A DNA stretch of 64,000 bases from Eonycteris spelaea (GCA_003508835.1 PUFA01000022.1:8370001-8434000), one strand, 5' to 3'; counted from the stretch's first letter, positions 1 to 14,175 are shown. Program-made: numbers and translations. Notes: generated from the sequence alone by a model not told the origin.

Positions 1-160
1 CATTCTGAGAAGCACTGTGGTCCGACACCCTTGCCCGGCTCCCATCATTACGACCACACGCATGTGAGAAAGGCTTTCTGGAGATGGGGGTAAAGGGCCC
101 TGTGAAGTCAGGACAACAGATCCCACCCTTTTCCCTGTAGACTGCACCGAGGAAACACAC

Positions 161-161
<1 letters not shown>

Positions 162-204
<43 letters not shown>
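162..204. repeat. (CA)n microsatellite
   Basis: About 21 uninterrupted CA units, preceded by an imperfect aaacacac start. Confidence 0.97.
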
Positions 205-206
<2 letters not shown>

Positions 207-2047
207 GTACCCAGACAAAGGAAGGCGAACAGTGACCCGTGCTCAAAAGCCTCCATTCGATTCGCATTTTTTAGCGCATCGCATTTCCTCTGCCTGTCAT
301 TCGGAGACTTCATCACAGGAGCCTAAGCTATCCTTCGAGCTTCGTTTCGCCCATCGCCTAAGCATATCTCTCATTCCTGGTAAACCAGATTACGGTGGTC
401 CCTGCGTCACGGGCGTGGCTGCTTCTCCATGATCTGATCCTGCCTCCAAGATAAGCGGGGAATCAGGGCCCTGGAGTCGACCGGTCTGGAGTCCAAGGCG
501 TTAGATGCCCGTCTCAAGGGGAAGGCAGCCAGAACCGAGGAAGCGAGAGCTGTTCCTTCTGATCTTCTCGATGGGCGGCCGGCCGCGACCAGGGGGGTGA
601 TCCGAGTCGGGGAATCCGCGTCGCTGATGAGAAGATTCACGCACACCGTCCACATGACTTCCCGGTGTGAACGAGTGCCGCCGAGATGAGGATTCTGTAA
701 CGAAACCAGGAAGACGGGGATGGGCAGGAGAGACGTTTCCAAGTGGAGGGGTGCGCGATGTGCACTAACGCTGAACGAACGAGAGGAGAGAGGAAGTGAC
801 TTTTCCTACAGTGGCTGCTTTTCCAGGTGGCCGGGAACACAGTTCGGGCTCCGCGTGGAACCGAATGCCACCTCAGGGCCTAGGCTCACGACAGTCTTTC
901 TGCACGGAACATCCTTTTCCACCGGCTCAGATCCTATCCGTTATCTTTCCTGTGACATCTTTCCCTATTCCTTCAGAAGGAGCCACCCTTCCCTCCTCGG
1001 TACCCCATCGGGCTGCGGCTGGCGCTTCTACACGGCCTCCCTCGGGTAGCTTGTGTTGGTAGTCTTGATGTTTCTCATACCTTTACTACGTGCCACGCGC
1101 TGTCTTTCACGGATTTGTTCTTCATATCCACTGCGGCAGCTACGCACCCTGGTGCCTGAGTGTTACTCGGTACGTCTCGCTCACGTTACTTGAACGGACG
1201 TCCAGATGGGGAGCAGATATGTGCGTGATCCACGGAACGAGGAAAGGGTCTCGGGGTCCAGACGGATCTCCGGACGCTGCCTCGGTTGGCCGGAATCCCT
1301 GGCCTTTCTCCAACGTGTTTTATAGAGGCCGAATGAGATGTGTGCGGCCTCTATTAGGCATACTCACGATGCCTCATGGGCCCCGTCGATCCATTTGTGA
1401 CCTTGTCAGGATCAAATGACTCGCGATCATCTCGAGGTCTATGGAGGCCGCGGAATAAATACGACACCAGAAATACAGAAACGTCCACTTCACCATTCTC
1501 TTCGGGTTTTCCTGGCACAGCCGGGAAACCGTGTCTTCTCACCTACAGGTCTGACATCAAGACTAATTCCGGGCACGTCGAGATTAAAATCGGGTTTGCT
1601 TTCTTCATTCATTTAACCATCTTGTCTCCTCTGTGATCGCTTTGTTCAGTTCCACATTTCAAAAGTATGTGCTTGAAATATGTTTTTCCTATAAACTAAG
1701 GATAGGATCCACAGGACAAAGCTTACAGTATCGGGAATGCTCCAATGCTCTCCGTGTTCGGTGCCGTCACGGATTATATTTTACGATCCAATATTCCCCC
1801 CAGATTTATCCTCCTGTTCCTACTTATTTTTCCAGTGTCTAATTTGCTCACTAAAAAAGAAACAAACACAAAAAACAAGCACACAAACAAACAGATTGGT
1901 ATCTTATAAGCCCCTTAAGTAACTGGTTTTTTTTTTTTTTTACCAAGGCAGCAAATCGCTAATAGACACAACATTGCAGTGAGCCACTCTTACGTACAGT
2001 CCGATAGTCCGAGGTCAACTATGTTACACGGGACTATACTACTCCTG

Positions 2048-2067
2048 AATTGTCAATATTGACAATT
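2048..2067. repeat. Perfect 20-bp palindrome
   Basis: AATTGTCAATATTGACAATT equals its own reverse complement, with no spacer. No function can be assigned. Confidence 0.9.
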
Positions 2068-5000
2068 TTAGGTACATGTTCTTCACAGTAAACGGATTTC
2101 AAAACGACCTGAAGGGTTCCGGAAAGATCTATCGCTCTCCTCCTTTACACCTAACATCGAGAAAAGCCTTTTCCCCATCGTACCTCTCACGGTCTCCTGT
2201 GGAGGTGACCAAAACTCTCATCCGCCTACCAACCTCCGTTTCTAATTCCATCCTAACCTATAACGGTGAGAACTCTTGGCTTTCCAAATACCTCGTCATA
2301 GTTACACAGCTGGCAGATGGTAAGGCGTGCCCCGTGCTCATACTCATTCAGCACCTTGCTCTCCCAGGCTACAGAAATACATCAGGCATGTCGACCATAA
2401 CCATGATATGTCACTGGCTCGCCGGCATTCAGAAGACTCTGCCCGAGTACGGAATACTATACTTTTAAAACAACGACGTCCTTTCGCTCAGACGAGATGA
2501 AAATTCAGAATCCGAAGATGATCGACGGCACAATCTTGGCCAGTGTCATGACATTGTGTCCTACCTCTTCTTTGTGTCGACCACCTTCCTGTTCTTAGGA
2601 ATGCTATGACATAGTTTCGCTTTTCTTTGGGATGTTCACTGCTAGTTCCACTGCTGTACAAAAATCACGTGTTGACCGACACCGGGCATCGAAGGGCCAG
2701 TACGACACGTGAAGCGTCACAGACACAGAGTCTCCCCTTTCTAACACACGGATGAACAAACTATAGGGCTCTTTATGAACCGGTTATTCACATGTGCGGA
2801 AGAGAGCGCGTGTCCTATTACTGCTGTGCTGACTCATGAGAAGGTACTCGCCGGGAGGGCACAGGATGTCGAAGCTGTTTGCGAAGGGACGAGTGTGCCA
2901 CCTACGTGCACGCGGCAGATGCGTCTCAGGAGTCGCCCCATCCTCCCATCATCCCGCTCTCCCACGCCGCTGGAAGAGTCGAGGTCAATATTCCACTCCT
3001 TTAGGACAGACACAGCCAATGCATCTACCGTGGGGCCCGTATCCCTCCATGCAGTCCGGATACGACAAGACCCAGATGAACAACTCCTTCGAGAGATCGA
3101 TCATTCAGGGTCATGCAGCGGCGATGAAGCTTAAACACATATTCAAACTCCCGCTCTGTTAGGTAAGGCCGTGAGCAGCCCACCTATCGAGAGCAGGGGC
3201 TCACCTAGAGGCTCCAGGGGCCAGTGCTGTGGAATCAGTCTCAAGCCCAGTGCAATACATGGTTCCCTTCTCTGGGTGCTTCCTGACGCCCTGGTCGCTT
3301 TCATGTTTTCCTCCTCCGAGTCCTTTAAAAAGACCATGACACGCTTTTGCTCAGTCCGACTTAAGAATTTAACTCCTTTTAGACAGGAGCGCTCTGTGAC
3401 GCAGACCGCGAGGGCGACGGTGGAGAACGTGAGAGAAGCGGACGCGCGGGTGTCCAAACGCACCTCTCGGTGGCCACCGTTTTCCTGTTTGCTGGTTTGT
3501 GTGTTCGCTTTTCACTGAAGGGAATCGCAGACTCCGTGGACCTAGGATAAGACCCGGAGAACCGTTTCTGACGATCGATGTACGACTTCATTATTGCAGT
3601 GACGTTTACTTCATAAGGTAGAGGAGGGTTCCGTGCGACAAGGGCACGAGGGCCAGCACGACGCTGCCCTCCCGTCTCGCTTTCCTCTCCCGAGCTCGGG
3701 CCCGTCGGCCCCGCCTCTCACTCCGTCTCGCTCCCTCTCCTGGGCACTTTTGACACCTCCCTCTCCACTGGCTGCCTCCGTTGTTGAACATTTACACTGC
3801 TGATTGCTACTCACAGGAAAGAAGTATGCCCGCACAGGAAAGTAACCGACTGCCGAACGAACGGGCCAGCGTCCCACCACGAACCCATTCTCGGGACCGT
3901 CTTGTTCCCGCACACGCACACGGGGTGGCCGCGTCGGCTGCCTCCCTGAGGACATCGGCACGTGCGAAGGCTCCATGCGGCGCCCTAGACACGATTAAAA
4001 CCAGTGACTCATGTGGGTGAGGATAAGCAGACCGTTGATGTCCTCCTTTTCTTTTCCATTACTTGGGGTTTTTACAACTTTGCCTCGAGCTCATTTCGCG
4101 CGCGAATTGATTCCCATGACTGGTTGAAATGGTGGGGGAGGAGCTGGGGCCAAACTCAGGCTGGTCCGGGGGCGCAAGCGGCCGGCCCGCCCTCGGCCGA
4201 GTGCTCCACGGACATCTACGGACGTTTACCCTTTTCTGCTCAAGTCTCTGTTTCCCAATCGAACTCCTTCTCTGACAACTTGTTTGCAGGTGACTTTGAA
4301 ACATACTCATTGAACACACGGTGCCGTGGAGCGCGCTCCGCCGCGGGGAGCAGAAGAAATACGTGCGGCGCCCCTCCCCCACCCACCAGTCCCGTCACTG
4401 TGCCCGAGAAACCGGCGCGGCCTCACGCCCGCCCTTAGTGACGTTTTCATTCGCCCAAACGCCCCTGTGATCTCAGCCCTCTCTCGCCATGAGACGGCAC
4501 GGCAGAAAGGCCACTGTTCCGAACAGCGGATTCCACGTTTCCAGTAGCGCGTCGAAAGGTTGCCAGGAATTCCCTGCTACCAGCCACGTCCAGAAAGTCA
4601 GAGAAGGAACAGGCCACTGCCCCGGAGGAGAAAGAAAGGCAATGTCTCGGTGATATTCGAAAGTATGAAAAGAACGATCACTGGTTATAAACTGCACACA
4701 AACTACATTGCTTTGACGTTTGATTAAGGTCCCACGTGTCGCCGTCACTACCAGTGGCATCGGCGACGTATTCCTTTACACATCCTACACCGAGCCACCG
4801 TGAAACATCACCAAGCACAACTAAATTTGGCTGTACTGTTTTCGGGTGATCCCAGAAAGTTTCTGAAAACGGGGGACAACACAGGTATTCAATGGTACCG
4901 AAATCTGGGCATTCCCATTTTTCATGATCGCTGCCTCAGCAGACCTCGATTTTCAGTCGTACGCATTTGAGGGTAGATCGGTCCACAGTGTGTTCCAGCT

Positions 5001-5260
5001 TTCAAACCCCTCCATTTTCTTATGCCAAAACAGAACCTGCCATCACCATAAGGCTTTTCCCCCGATCTTTATGTATGTAACCCCTTGCCACACCTCTGAC
5101 ATTTTCTCCCTCCTGCAATACCTTTGAGCTGAATGTTTCATCTACCCACTTGAGCAGACATTTTCAGATTTACACAGCTGCTGTGCAGGTAGCCAAATGT
5201 GACACACGAAAACCGAAGGGAATTACGGGACACTACATCACCCTAACGCACAGGGGTCCT

Positions 5261-5263
<3 letters not shown>

Positions 5264-5292
<29 letters not shown>
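5264..5292. repeat. Poly(T) tract
   Basis: An uninterrupted run of 29 T. It could be the tail of a minus-strand retroelement, but no element body is recognisable next to it. Confidence 0.95.
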
Positions 5293-5294
<2 letters not shown>

Positions 5295-5448
5295 CCAATT
5301 CCAATATATGGCATCTACCAGGCTGTCAGAATGTCTGGGTGACATCGGTTAAAGAGGCATATTCCCATGCCGTACGGACAGAGTCGATCGTATTTTGTCA
5401 CCCGCCTATTTCATGACGGTCTCTAGGGAGTAAGCCTGAGGCCTCGGC

Positions 5449-5505
5449 TTTATTGACAGTGACTAAGGTCACTGTCAATAAACCTTAGTCAATGTCAATA
5501 AACCC
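5449..5505. repeat. Overlapping inverted and direct repeats (hairpin cluster)
   Basis: Fifteen-base perfect arms (5,449-5,463 and 5,468-5,482) flank a 4-base loop TAAG. A second inverted pair, gactaagg (5,461-5,468) and ccttagtc (5,483-5,490), overlaps it. The segment tgtcaataaacc also occurs twice in direct orientation, at 5,473 and 5,493. The DNA can therefore fold in two mutually exclusive hairpins. Confidence 0.9.
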
Positions 5506-8024
5506 AGTTACATCAAAGACTTGAAAGTGCAAGACCTGGCCATCAGTTGAAGTCGAAATGTCTCTTCGAGGAAGAATAAACGATGACAGACAGAGCACCG
5601 AGGCGGGAGTCGGCTGACAGAACTCTCTCTTGACTAATCGTTATCCTTCTGAAAGGATCTTTTTAACTCACCCCATCTCGACGTACTACTCATCTGGCCA
5701 GCTGAATCCGAACATCTTGTACGTATGTGTGAAAGTTTTTACCTAGCCTATCTATGGTCTTTTATCTAGGACACCAACAATCGTGAACAATATCAGAACG
5801 GAGCGCTTTAAAAATTGAGTTGGACTCTTTGTTTTAGCAAAAACCACTGCAATAAACACATGGTGACCATGGGGATCACCTTTCACTCCTTGCCCAGGGC
5901 CTCGTCTTCCTTCGTCCTTTTTTCCTTCTTTTTTAGCCTGCTAGAGCCGTGGGGGTAGGTGCGCTCGCTAGGGCTACCAATAGAGCTCGCTTGCCTGGAT
6001 TTCCTACAGGACCCAGTTTCTCTGCTGGCACCCGTACTTCTGGGACTTCTCAGAACTCTTTTTCGGATCCTCCAACACATCCCCCCGTCACACCTCGCTT
6101 CCTCGGCACGCCCTGACGTGTGTCTAGAATCTACCCTCTTCCGCGAGTTCTAATAATCTTTTACCTCCACGGAACTTACGTGGCTCTGCTGCCCTGACTG
6201 GACACTGGTGGGCACGAGGGCATTACACACCTTGTCGACCTCCGGTCACCGTCTCTGACTCCCCGCAAGATGTTCGCTCGCCACCTTCGAGTCGCTCTGT
6301 CTGGGGACATTTACTCTGAACTTGCCTGACACGGCAATACGTGCCGAATCCCTGCATACCTGTTCTTTACCGGGTAGAACACGAGGCCCGGAAGACTGCT
6401 TCCTGCCGAAGGAGTTCCTCTCTCCCACGGGAATGGAATTAGGTAGGAAAGAGGAGTGGTTCTAGGCCGTTCTCTTTCTGGGACCCTTTAGTTCCTGATG
6501 GGAGGAGGAGACAGAGGAATCTTAATCAGACGGAGCTCCAGTAAGTGTCCCCCAGATCTCCACACCTTTAAAAATGTATTCTTTCTAAAAAAATTAGGCT
6601 GAAACGCCGAACATACGAGAACACCGAAAAATACGTACGACGAAAATATTTAATGAAAGTCAATAGATGGAACACACATTTCCGAATGAAACGAAAACCA
6701 CATGTAGATTGGCAAGCAGATTTCAGATTGTTAAATGACAAAGGAACCATAATCGCTAGTGGACGTGAAGGAAGGCCTGACTGTTAAGGACTCCGAGAGG
6801 CACCCTGACTCCTCGGTCCTATTGTTCTTCCGGTCCATCTCTAAACGGCGATGTCCTGCCAAACGCTCAGATGCAAAAGCCTGAGGTCAAATAATTGTCA
6901 ACACTCATCTGCGCTCTTTTTTCTATTCCATCTCACATTTCTAAATCACATTTAGTTCATAACGTTACCTCGAGCCCGATGAAAGCCCTTGACGACAGAA
7001 TCGAACCAGTCCAAATGGATCTCTTAAGTGGATCAATAGAAACTTAACTGAAATGGATTGGGGATTTTATCAAACTTGATGTAGTAGAACACGAATAAGA
7101 TCACTTCCAATGCACACCTATAGAAGTAAATTCCAGCCCAAATTGATCTGATTACTACGGATGAATGGTCACCTTTAATAATGGATTACGGCGGTAAAGA
7201 ATTCTCTTTTTATACACAAATGCTTTTCTCCCTTCGGAACTCTTGGAGATGGCTTTCGCTTTTCTTATTACGGATGCTGAATTGCACTCGCTCCTCACAT
7301 GATCGGCTTTGCCTTCAGAGCTGTTTTAATGCTCCTAATTGGATCTCTACTTTTCAAGTCAGAAACCTCTTCTGAAATGGTTTTAAAGGAAGTTCTGTAA
7401 CGGCGGGAGAAGCCAGGGTGACACGAAGGCATCGCTCCCGTACACCATCACTTCCCTACCAGCCGTTTGTAAAAGAATGCGAACGATGGTGAGCAGGGCT
7501 GTCCGTGACAGAGGACTGCATGTTACGAGTATGAGCACTATGTATTCTGAGACTACTAATTTGGATACTTCAGGGACCATGTCTCTTTGGAGACGTGTCA
7601 CATGTTAGGATTTGTTACTATTATTCATAACAATGTACTCACGGTAATTTGATGATAAGTCTTTCACTTGGCTGTGATAAAGATTTAATATAGTGAAAAA
7701 TTAAAGCCAAAGATTCTATCTCTAAGAACGAATAGACTAATCTACCGCCGATGCCTCTGAAGTACTAGAAGCTTCAGCCATCTTAGAATCCGTCTCTTCA
7801 TTTCCACAGTGACCCGCTCCTGCACCTCTGTCGCGTGTAGGCTACAGAGCGCTCCCAACGAGCTTCACTGTTCTTCCACGTGAAATTGTGTTACGATAAG
7901 ACGCTTAGATTCGAGGCTATCTTATTGGTGACTTTGCTAGTGAGCACTCACGGGTATAGCTTTTCTAGACCTTTTCTTCCTAGGGTCATGGAATAATGGC
8001 CCATGACCCAACCCCCTTGGTACA

Positions 8025-8245
8025 CTCTTTCTCTCTCATCTCCTCTCTTCTGCTCCTTTCCTCCCTTTTCTTCTCTCTCCTTTCTCCCCCTCTCCTCCCC
8101 TTTTCCCTCTCACTGTCTGCCCTTGTCTGTCCTTGTCTGTCCCTGTCTGTCTGCATCTGTATCTGTGTCTGTGTCTGTCTGTGGGTCTGTGTGTCTGTCT
8201 CTCTGTCTCTCTCTCCACCCGCACCCACTGCCCCCCCCCCGCTGC
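8025..8245. repeat. Polypyrimidine/CTGT-rich low-complexity tract
   Basis: A long C/T-rich run on the plus strand passes into (CTGT)n- and (TGTC)n-like repeats and ends in a run of ten C. Reading frames through it look long on both strands only because the composition lacks stops. Confidence 0.9.
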
Positions 8246-11200
8246 AAAGTGTCTCTGTTTTGGTCTGTGATGCTACTGACTCCATTTCTCCCCACCTGAC
8301 CTCTGATAGGTAAATCTCTCCAAAACGAGACGCTTTTTTATGTCTGACGAAACATTTACACTAGCGGCCGCGGCCTGGTATCTGTTCCTGCTCGCTCGTC
8401 TGCTGACTGCTGGGTGTGCTCTAAATCAGTTTCAATGCTGAAACAGATTTGTCCTTCAGTCAGGAGACAACGAGATGGGACATGTGGTCTCCTTTACGTC
8501 TACTAGGCTCTCAGAACCGAGATGGTTCACATGGAGAAACTCCACCTCACGTGTTCTCCCTCTTTTGGGTTCAAGAGAACTGTCGGGAGTTGTATAATTG
8601 GAGTGTGGTTCCACAGCCCTAGAGACACCCGCAATGTCTCTGTCGCCTTGTCTTACCCTCTCTTCGTCTTTACGCAGAAGCACAGAAAAGGGGCTGATTT
8701 GCCTCGTGTGGCTTTGCATATTTGCGTGTCCCTAGGACTAATCCCACCAGAAAGTCACATTACCATCTTTTGATACCGGGAACTGTGAAAACTATAAAAA
8801 TGCGCAGGCTATTACACATACTCTCCAACGACTTGAGATTATTTCTGCCTTCCCTGATACCTGCCTCCCCTAGGAGTACTCTTTATTTTTTCTTACACTG
8901 CTTTAGACAATAATTTGAGTGGATATTTTCTGAATATAAAACTGCTGTGCTCATTATGCAATAACAACCTTTTAAATCTGGGAAGTCACAAAAATAAGCG
9001 ATAAAACCTCATATATCATCCCACAAGCCAGAGACAATCCCTTTGTTTTAGAGGAAACCTACTATGTGTTGCAGTCTAAGAATTCTGGCGATAAAGTGTT
9101 ACATAGACCACTTCTTTCGCGTTCTAGACCAAAGCCCGAATAATGGCTAGCCTGTTTTACATATTGCACGCAAGGAAAGGCCACCATTTCAGAAAGAAGA
9201 CTTTTAAGATATTCGAGAGGCACAATGTCTTTTATTAAGAGCTCACGTTTCAGTCAGAGCGAACCGGTCCCATCCCTATGCCACTCACCCGTCCTACGTC
9301 GTTATGCGGGATGGGATTCGACAGAGAGGGAGGGCGGTCAATATCAATGGTCCGACCATCCAAGAGAAAGAGGATGCTTCAGGCCACCTGGGTACCAGAC
9401 CACTCTAGCTCAGTACAGAGAGAGCCCCGACCCATTTTGACCTGGATGGTAATGCATCTTTCGCTTTGAGTGGCACGTCTACTGAAAGACCGGTACGTGA
9501 CAGCTCTCTCTCTTCTTGAATAAGGACTCGGGAGGTTGTGTGGAGACACGGGACTGGAATTCCCTTGAGGCCGAATTCATAGCGTGGGACGTGATAGGAA
9601 GATGGATCATTAACGTGGAATGGTGGCACAGGTTATTTAATGTGGGACAGAGGAGGAAGGGAGAGGGGAGGGTCACTGTTTACTATGAGATCGACCATTA
9701 GTACTTCCCTTGCTTCAGGGTCCCCCTTGGGGGAATGCTTCCACGTTACCGCACTGCTGGACTTGGACCTCCGCGGGGACAAAGTTCCGGAGAGCGCGCG
9801 AGATGGCCCCGGCACCCTTCCGGAGGAAAGACGAGGCACGGAGGCAGCGCGGACCAGGGAAGGATGCGAATATGAGAGAAACCTTTATCGTTATAAGTTA
9901 ACAAGATATTCGTGCTGTTGATTCCCGCCGCGCAGAATAACCCGTTCTGACAAATACAAGCCAGGCGCCAAAACTTCCACGAGCGGATGGGGCATGCAGC
10001 GGATGACAGCGACAAGGGTAGAGGAAACCACAGCCGTAAGACCTGAGCCGAAGAAGAGACTTTGTTTTTCATATACGTGAATAGTCAATATCTACGCGCT
10101 GCACAGACTCCATTTCTATGCATGTGACTGGTACATCGTGTCTACTCACCCTAATACTGTGAACATTTTCACGGTTTTCTCTATTTTTTGGACAGCCACA
10201 TTTTAATGGTTGCGTCCTCTGTGACTTCCTTATCGTGCTGTCACATTCAGGTTGCGACCTGTCATTTACCGTTGTACGGGATACTCTAAAACAAACTTGG
10301 AGTATCGAGATGAAGATAGAGTCGTAATGTCACAAAACTGAGTCGACTACGCATGTTACTTCTTTAAACTCTCTCTCGGTATAGTCCCTTGCACTAGATT
10401 ACAGCTCTTTCTATGCAGATATTATGCTTCTTTTCCTTTACTCTCCCTTACTACTTCTTCTAGTAAATCACACAGAGCTAATACAGATAATCACCTAGCC
10501 AGCTAAACAAGAGTGCTTTTTTCTGACTCTCGGAGAGATAAGTGACGGGATGCCGAAATGTTTTCTTAATAACGGCTGCTGTACGGGTGACCTGACTGCA
10601 TAAACATGTCCATGTCTGTGTAGGAAGGCGAATTCTAGCACGTCAACGGAGTTTCATTCTACATTTGATACAGACGGCCAGGCGCTCATCGGAGTTCTGT
10701 AAAAGGCGATTTAAGCCAACTGGCAACAGCCATATTTTGACGTATCCACATCCCTATTTCGCTCCTTGACATTCAATAATCGAAGGCTATGAAAACCTGT
10801 AAGATTTTGTGAAGTCGAGGTCATGATTCCATTGGGAGGTAGAGAAGCACTTCAAATAAAAGGAAAGCTAAAGTCTCTCTCTATACTTAATCCTCTGTAA
10901 ATCATAGACCTTCATACAATCTAGATAATTCTGAAAGGGGGTGAAGGCAAAGAGGTTAGCTTCCGTCGAATTACCTTGCACACTCTACAGTCAGATTGTA
11001 AATTCACCAAATGCGATGTGTGTGTGAGACAGAGTAGGGACAACAGGTGATGACGAGAGCCAGTTTTCTGACTTGAACGAAAAAGATAACTGGGGAAACC
11101 CCAGATGAGGGGCTGAGCTGCAAAGACAAAGTCTCGAGTAGTAACAGCCACGCGGGAAGACGAGAGACCGAGGCGTTGGATGTGCACGTACGTGCTCGTC

Positions 11201-12830
11201 CATTGGTCAGTGCGGCGGTAATTCCCACCCGTGCCAACCCAGTCGGTAACGGATTCTGTTTATCAGCTCAGTATATCCCATGATTACAGCTCACGAGGGA
11301 CTAGAGGATAGGAAAATGTTCTACCACGGCAGTCGAGTAGTGAAAATACACGCTCACACAATAATACGCTTTCACTCATTTGGAGTAGGTACTGGCCGTT
11401 AAATACAGTCAAGACAGATACTATGCTGTGCCTTGTAGGGTCTTAGACATCTCTTTAACTGATACCTGACTTGTTTGAGGGTAACGCTGGGGGAGAGAGA
11501 AGTACCGCAATACATAACAGAAGATAAATCCTAGGCCCGTCAGCCATGATTTCTTATGTGCTATTTTCAATTAACCATTGAAGGAAATGACAAAGGCGGA
11601 AATCGAATGCAAGCCACCTTACTGGAGTCTTTTTTCTAGAATTCAGGAACACTGACGCTAAAGCAGTTTCCAGACGAGACGATGTCGGCACGTAAGTCCG
11701 TCCGCAGGACTGGTCTGCTGGGTTCGACACTGAGTTGCATGCTAGAAGTGCCTTTATTAGAACGAGTCGAAAAGGCCAACGTCTTCACGGCATCTACTTT
11801 GTGCATCGTTTCCACTTAACGGCGTCTGCAGAGTCCTTCTCCACCCGCGAGGTTGATTTCGTAGTTGGCAAAGATGAGTCGCGGATCCGTGAATCCATAG
11901 TTACCTTAGAGTTTTGAGTGTGGCCGTCGACCTACCGTAACAATCGCTATAGACTTCCGAAGGTTAGGAGCCCTTCGGGACAAGCGAGCCCACCTGCTGG
12001 CTTCCAAGAACTGCCATCGATCTAAATTTTCCTGGTCATGTCAGCATCCGAGCAAGTCAAAGACTGTGCTGCATTAACTTCCCATACGTGCTAGTCGCCT
12101 ATGAACAAAAGTTGCTTCAAGAACATCGATTAGAAAAAGAAAAGGAACAACAAAGAAAGTCAGTTGGTCCTGGATTGATCCATTCACTGGACCATCTTGC
12201 TGAGAATCTATTTTACGTCAGACATCACGTCACGGACTGATAAATATAGTCAAAACAGTAAGGGCATTGGCTCTGTCCCTCTTGAGGACCTGGCTGCAGG
12301 GCTTGGGTCACGAGTCGAAAACCCTGGAAGAGCCAAAGCCTCGTTCATGACTGGCGTGATTCTAGAGCCCCACTTGATCTCGGTGCCGTCTGCTTCCAAG
12401 CCCCCCCGCACCTGAAACTCAGTTCCGGTAACAACACACGCACTACCCCGTATTCTCAGTGCAGCAACGCTATGAAAAATACAGTACTCCCAAGTACAGA
12501 TTTATACGGCGGGATGTTCAGCCTCCTCCCATCTTTCTGGTTCCCGGCCTCTCTCCCCATTCTGTGTGCCCCCTTTTCGCCACTCTCCATCTCTTTAGAT
12601 CGAAACACATTATCTTCCTAGTCGCAAGTCTGAAATCTCCGCCTCATTTCATTGGCATAGTCTAATTCCAAACAAAGCTTCTCTTCATTTATGACACTCT
12701 ACTTCCGAACAGTATCTCTACTTTAGGGAGCGAGGTTGTCCGGTGGAACTCTCCGCAGCGATGAAAATGGTCTCTGTTCGTCTAGGGCATCGAAACATCA
12801 CTGGGCACACATGGCTATCGAGCGTTTGAA
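8246..12830. other. Intergenic DNA, nothing recognised
   Basis: I see no gene, RNA or clear transposon. The stretch is AT-rich but with many CpG: I counted 10 in 10,261-10,560. Confidence 0.5.
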
Positions 12831-12960
12831 GTGTGGCCGATACCAACGAGGAACTACATTGTTACTTTTAGTTACTTTTAGTTAATTTAAATTTAAATAG
12901 CCCCATGTGGCTAGTCAGTACCGTGTAGGACGGCACCACTCTCCAGGAAGTGCCCTTTGC
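12810..12960. repeat. Ancient mammalian interspersed repeat (class uncertain)
   Basis: The text gcgtttgaagtgtggccg ... taatttaaatttaaatagcc ... catgtggctag matches a widespread short mammalian repeat whose consensus I know by sight but cannot name securely. It is related to the copy at 13,810-14,175. Confidence 0.6.
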
Positions 12961-13154
12961 CAGGCCTTCCAGGACTGAATAATCAGAGTTAAATGATCAG
13001 AGTTGTATTAGCCACCAAGTGATTAGGTCCGTCTTCACAGACCTCATTGTCTTCATCTTAAATATTCTAATTTCTTAATGAAGAATACACATAAAAGACT
13101 ACGTTACCAAACCAGACTTACGTGAATCAGGATTTCAAACTCTACGGATAATTC

Positions 13155-13800
13155 TGAACTTGACAATCATCCCTGGCACAGGCAAAGCAAGGAAAAATTC
13201 AGCATCCATCGCCCAGCTTCTCTAGTGCTTTCTCACCGCACGAGACACCTTCCGGCCCCGAGTAATGGATGAGGTCGCTCAAGACGCGCGCAGCTTCACT
13301 ACTTACACAGAAGGGATCTATTTCAATCGTGAAAGGTCTCCGGTTTATACCCAAATAGCCCTTGTGACACTTCCTCACGAGCTGCTCAGACACATCCACC
13401 GATTCCATGCCCCAAACTCTAGACTGCAGTAACCGATCGCTGCTAGAGCAGGTGCATCTGCTCAAAGCATCCCACAGACCAAAGACTGTGCCACTACTAA
13501 ACGCCATTAGTGTGCTTCCCAAGAGCTCTGTAACTCGAACGTTTATGAGAAGGCTTCACTGGATTAACTTATTCTTTCTTGCGGGCATTTTCAGGGAAAG
13601 GGGGAGACTGGACTGAAGACCTGACGCTTACTCATCCCCCGTCTACTCAAGAAACTGTGTGTTCACCGATGCCGAGTTGAGTCCTGACTTACATGCGTCC
13701 AACAGACAGGCAGCTACGGTGAGAATGTATTCCCGGTTAAGCATCCTTGAAGATGCCGCTCCCGTATTTGGTCTAGAGGAACTCTGAAAATGACACCTTA
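13155..13800. other. Intergenic DNA, no gene recognised
   Basis: It contains a 107-codon open frame on the minus strand (13,199-13,522) with no recognisable domain, splice context or codon signature. It is treated as chance. Confidence 0.4.
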
Positions 13801-13809
13801 GTATTGGCT

Positions 13810-14175
13810 GCAGGTCACCTAGAATACGGAGACCTAGATTTTTTTTATGTCCAACATGAAGGCCACTGGCTGCAGGTGACTACTGAGCATTTGAAATGTG
13901 GCCAGTTAAAATTGAGATGTCCCGTAAGTATAAAATGCACACCGGATTTTCAAGGCAGTCCCCCCCCCCAAAAGAATGTAAAATATTTAATGATTTTTAT
14001 ATTGATTGCATGATTGAATTACAATATTTTGGATGCATTTTGTTAAATAAAGTATACTATTACCATCAATTCTACAGATTTATTTTTCCTCTTTTTATGT
14101 GCCTAGACCATTTACAATGACACACGTGGCTCTCCTTTTGCGACTCACATTATATTTCTATTGGGCAGCACTGGT
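13810..14175 (+). repeat. Ancient mammalian interspersed repeat (class uncertain), fuller copy
   Basis: Readable segments include gagcatttgaaatgtggcc, gtaagtataaaatgcacacc, ggatgcattttgttaaataa and acattatatttctattggg, in the order found in the common mammalian repeat. A C-run (13,961-13,970) lies inside. Confidence 0.7.

Larger units (their letters stand above)
1..8020. other. Intergenic DNA, no gene recognised
   Basis: No ORF here has family resemblance, exon structure or conserved motif. Contents I can name are a CA microsatellite (162-204), a 20-bp perfect palindrome (2,048-2,067), a moderately GC-rich patch near 3,640-4,440, a poly(T) run (5,264-5,292) and an inverted-repeat cluster (5,449-5,505). 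CpG dinucleotides are frequent throughout, even in AT-rich parts. Confidence 0.6.
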
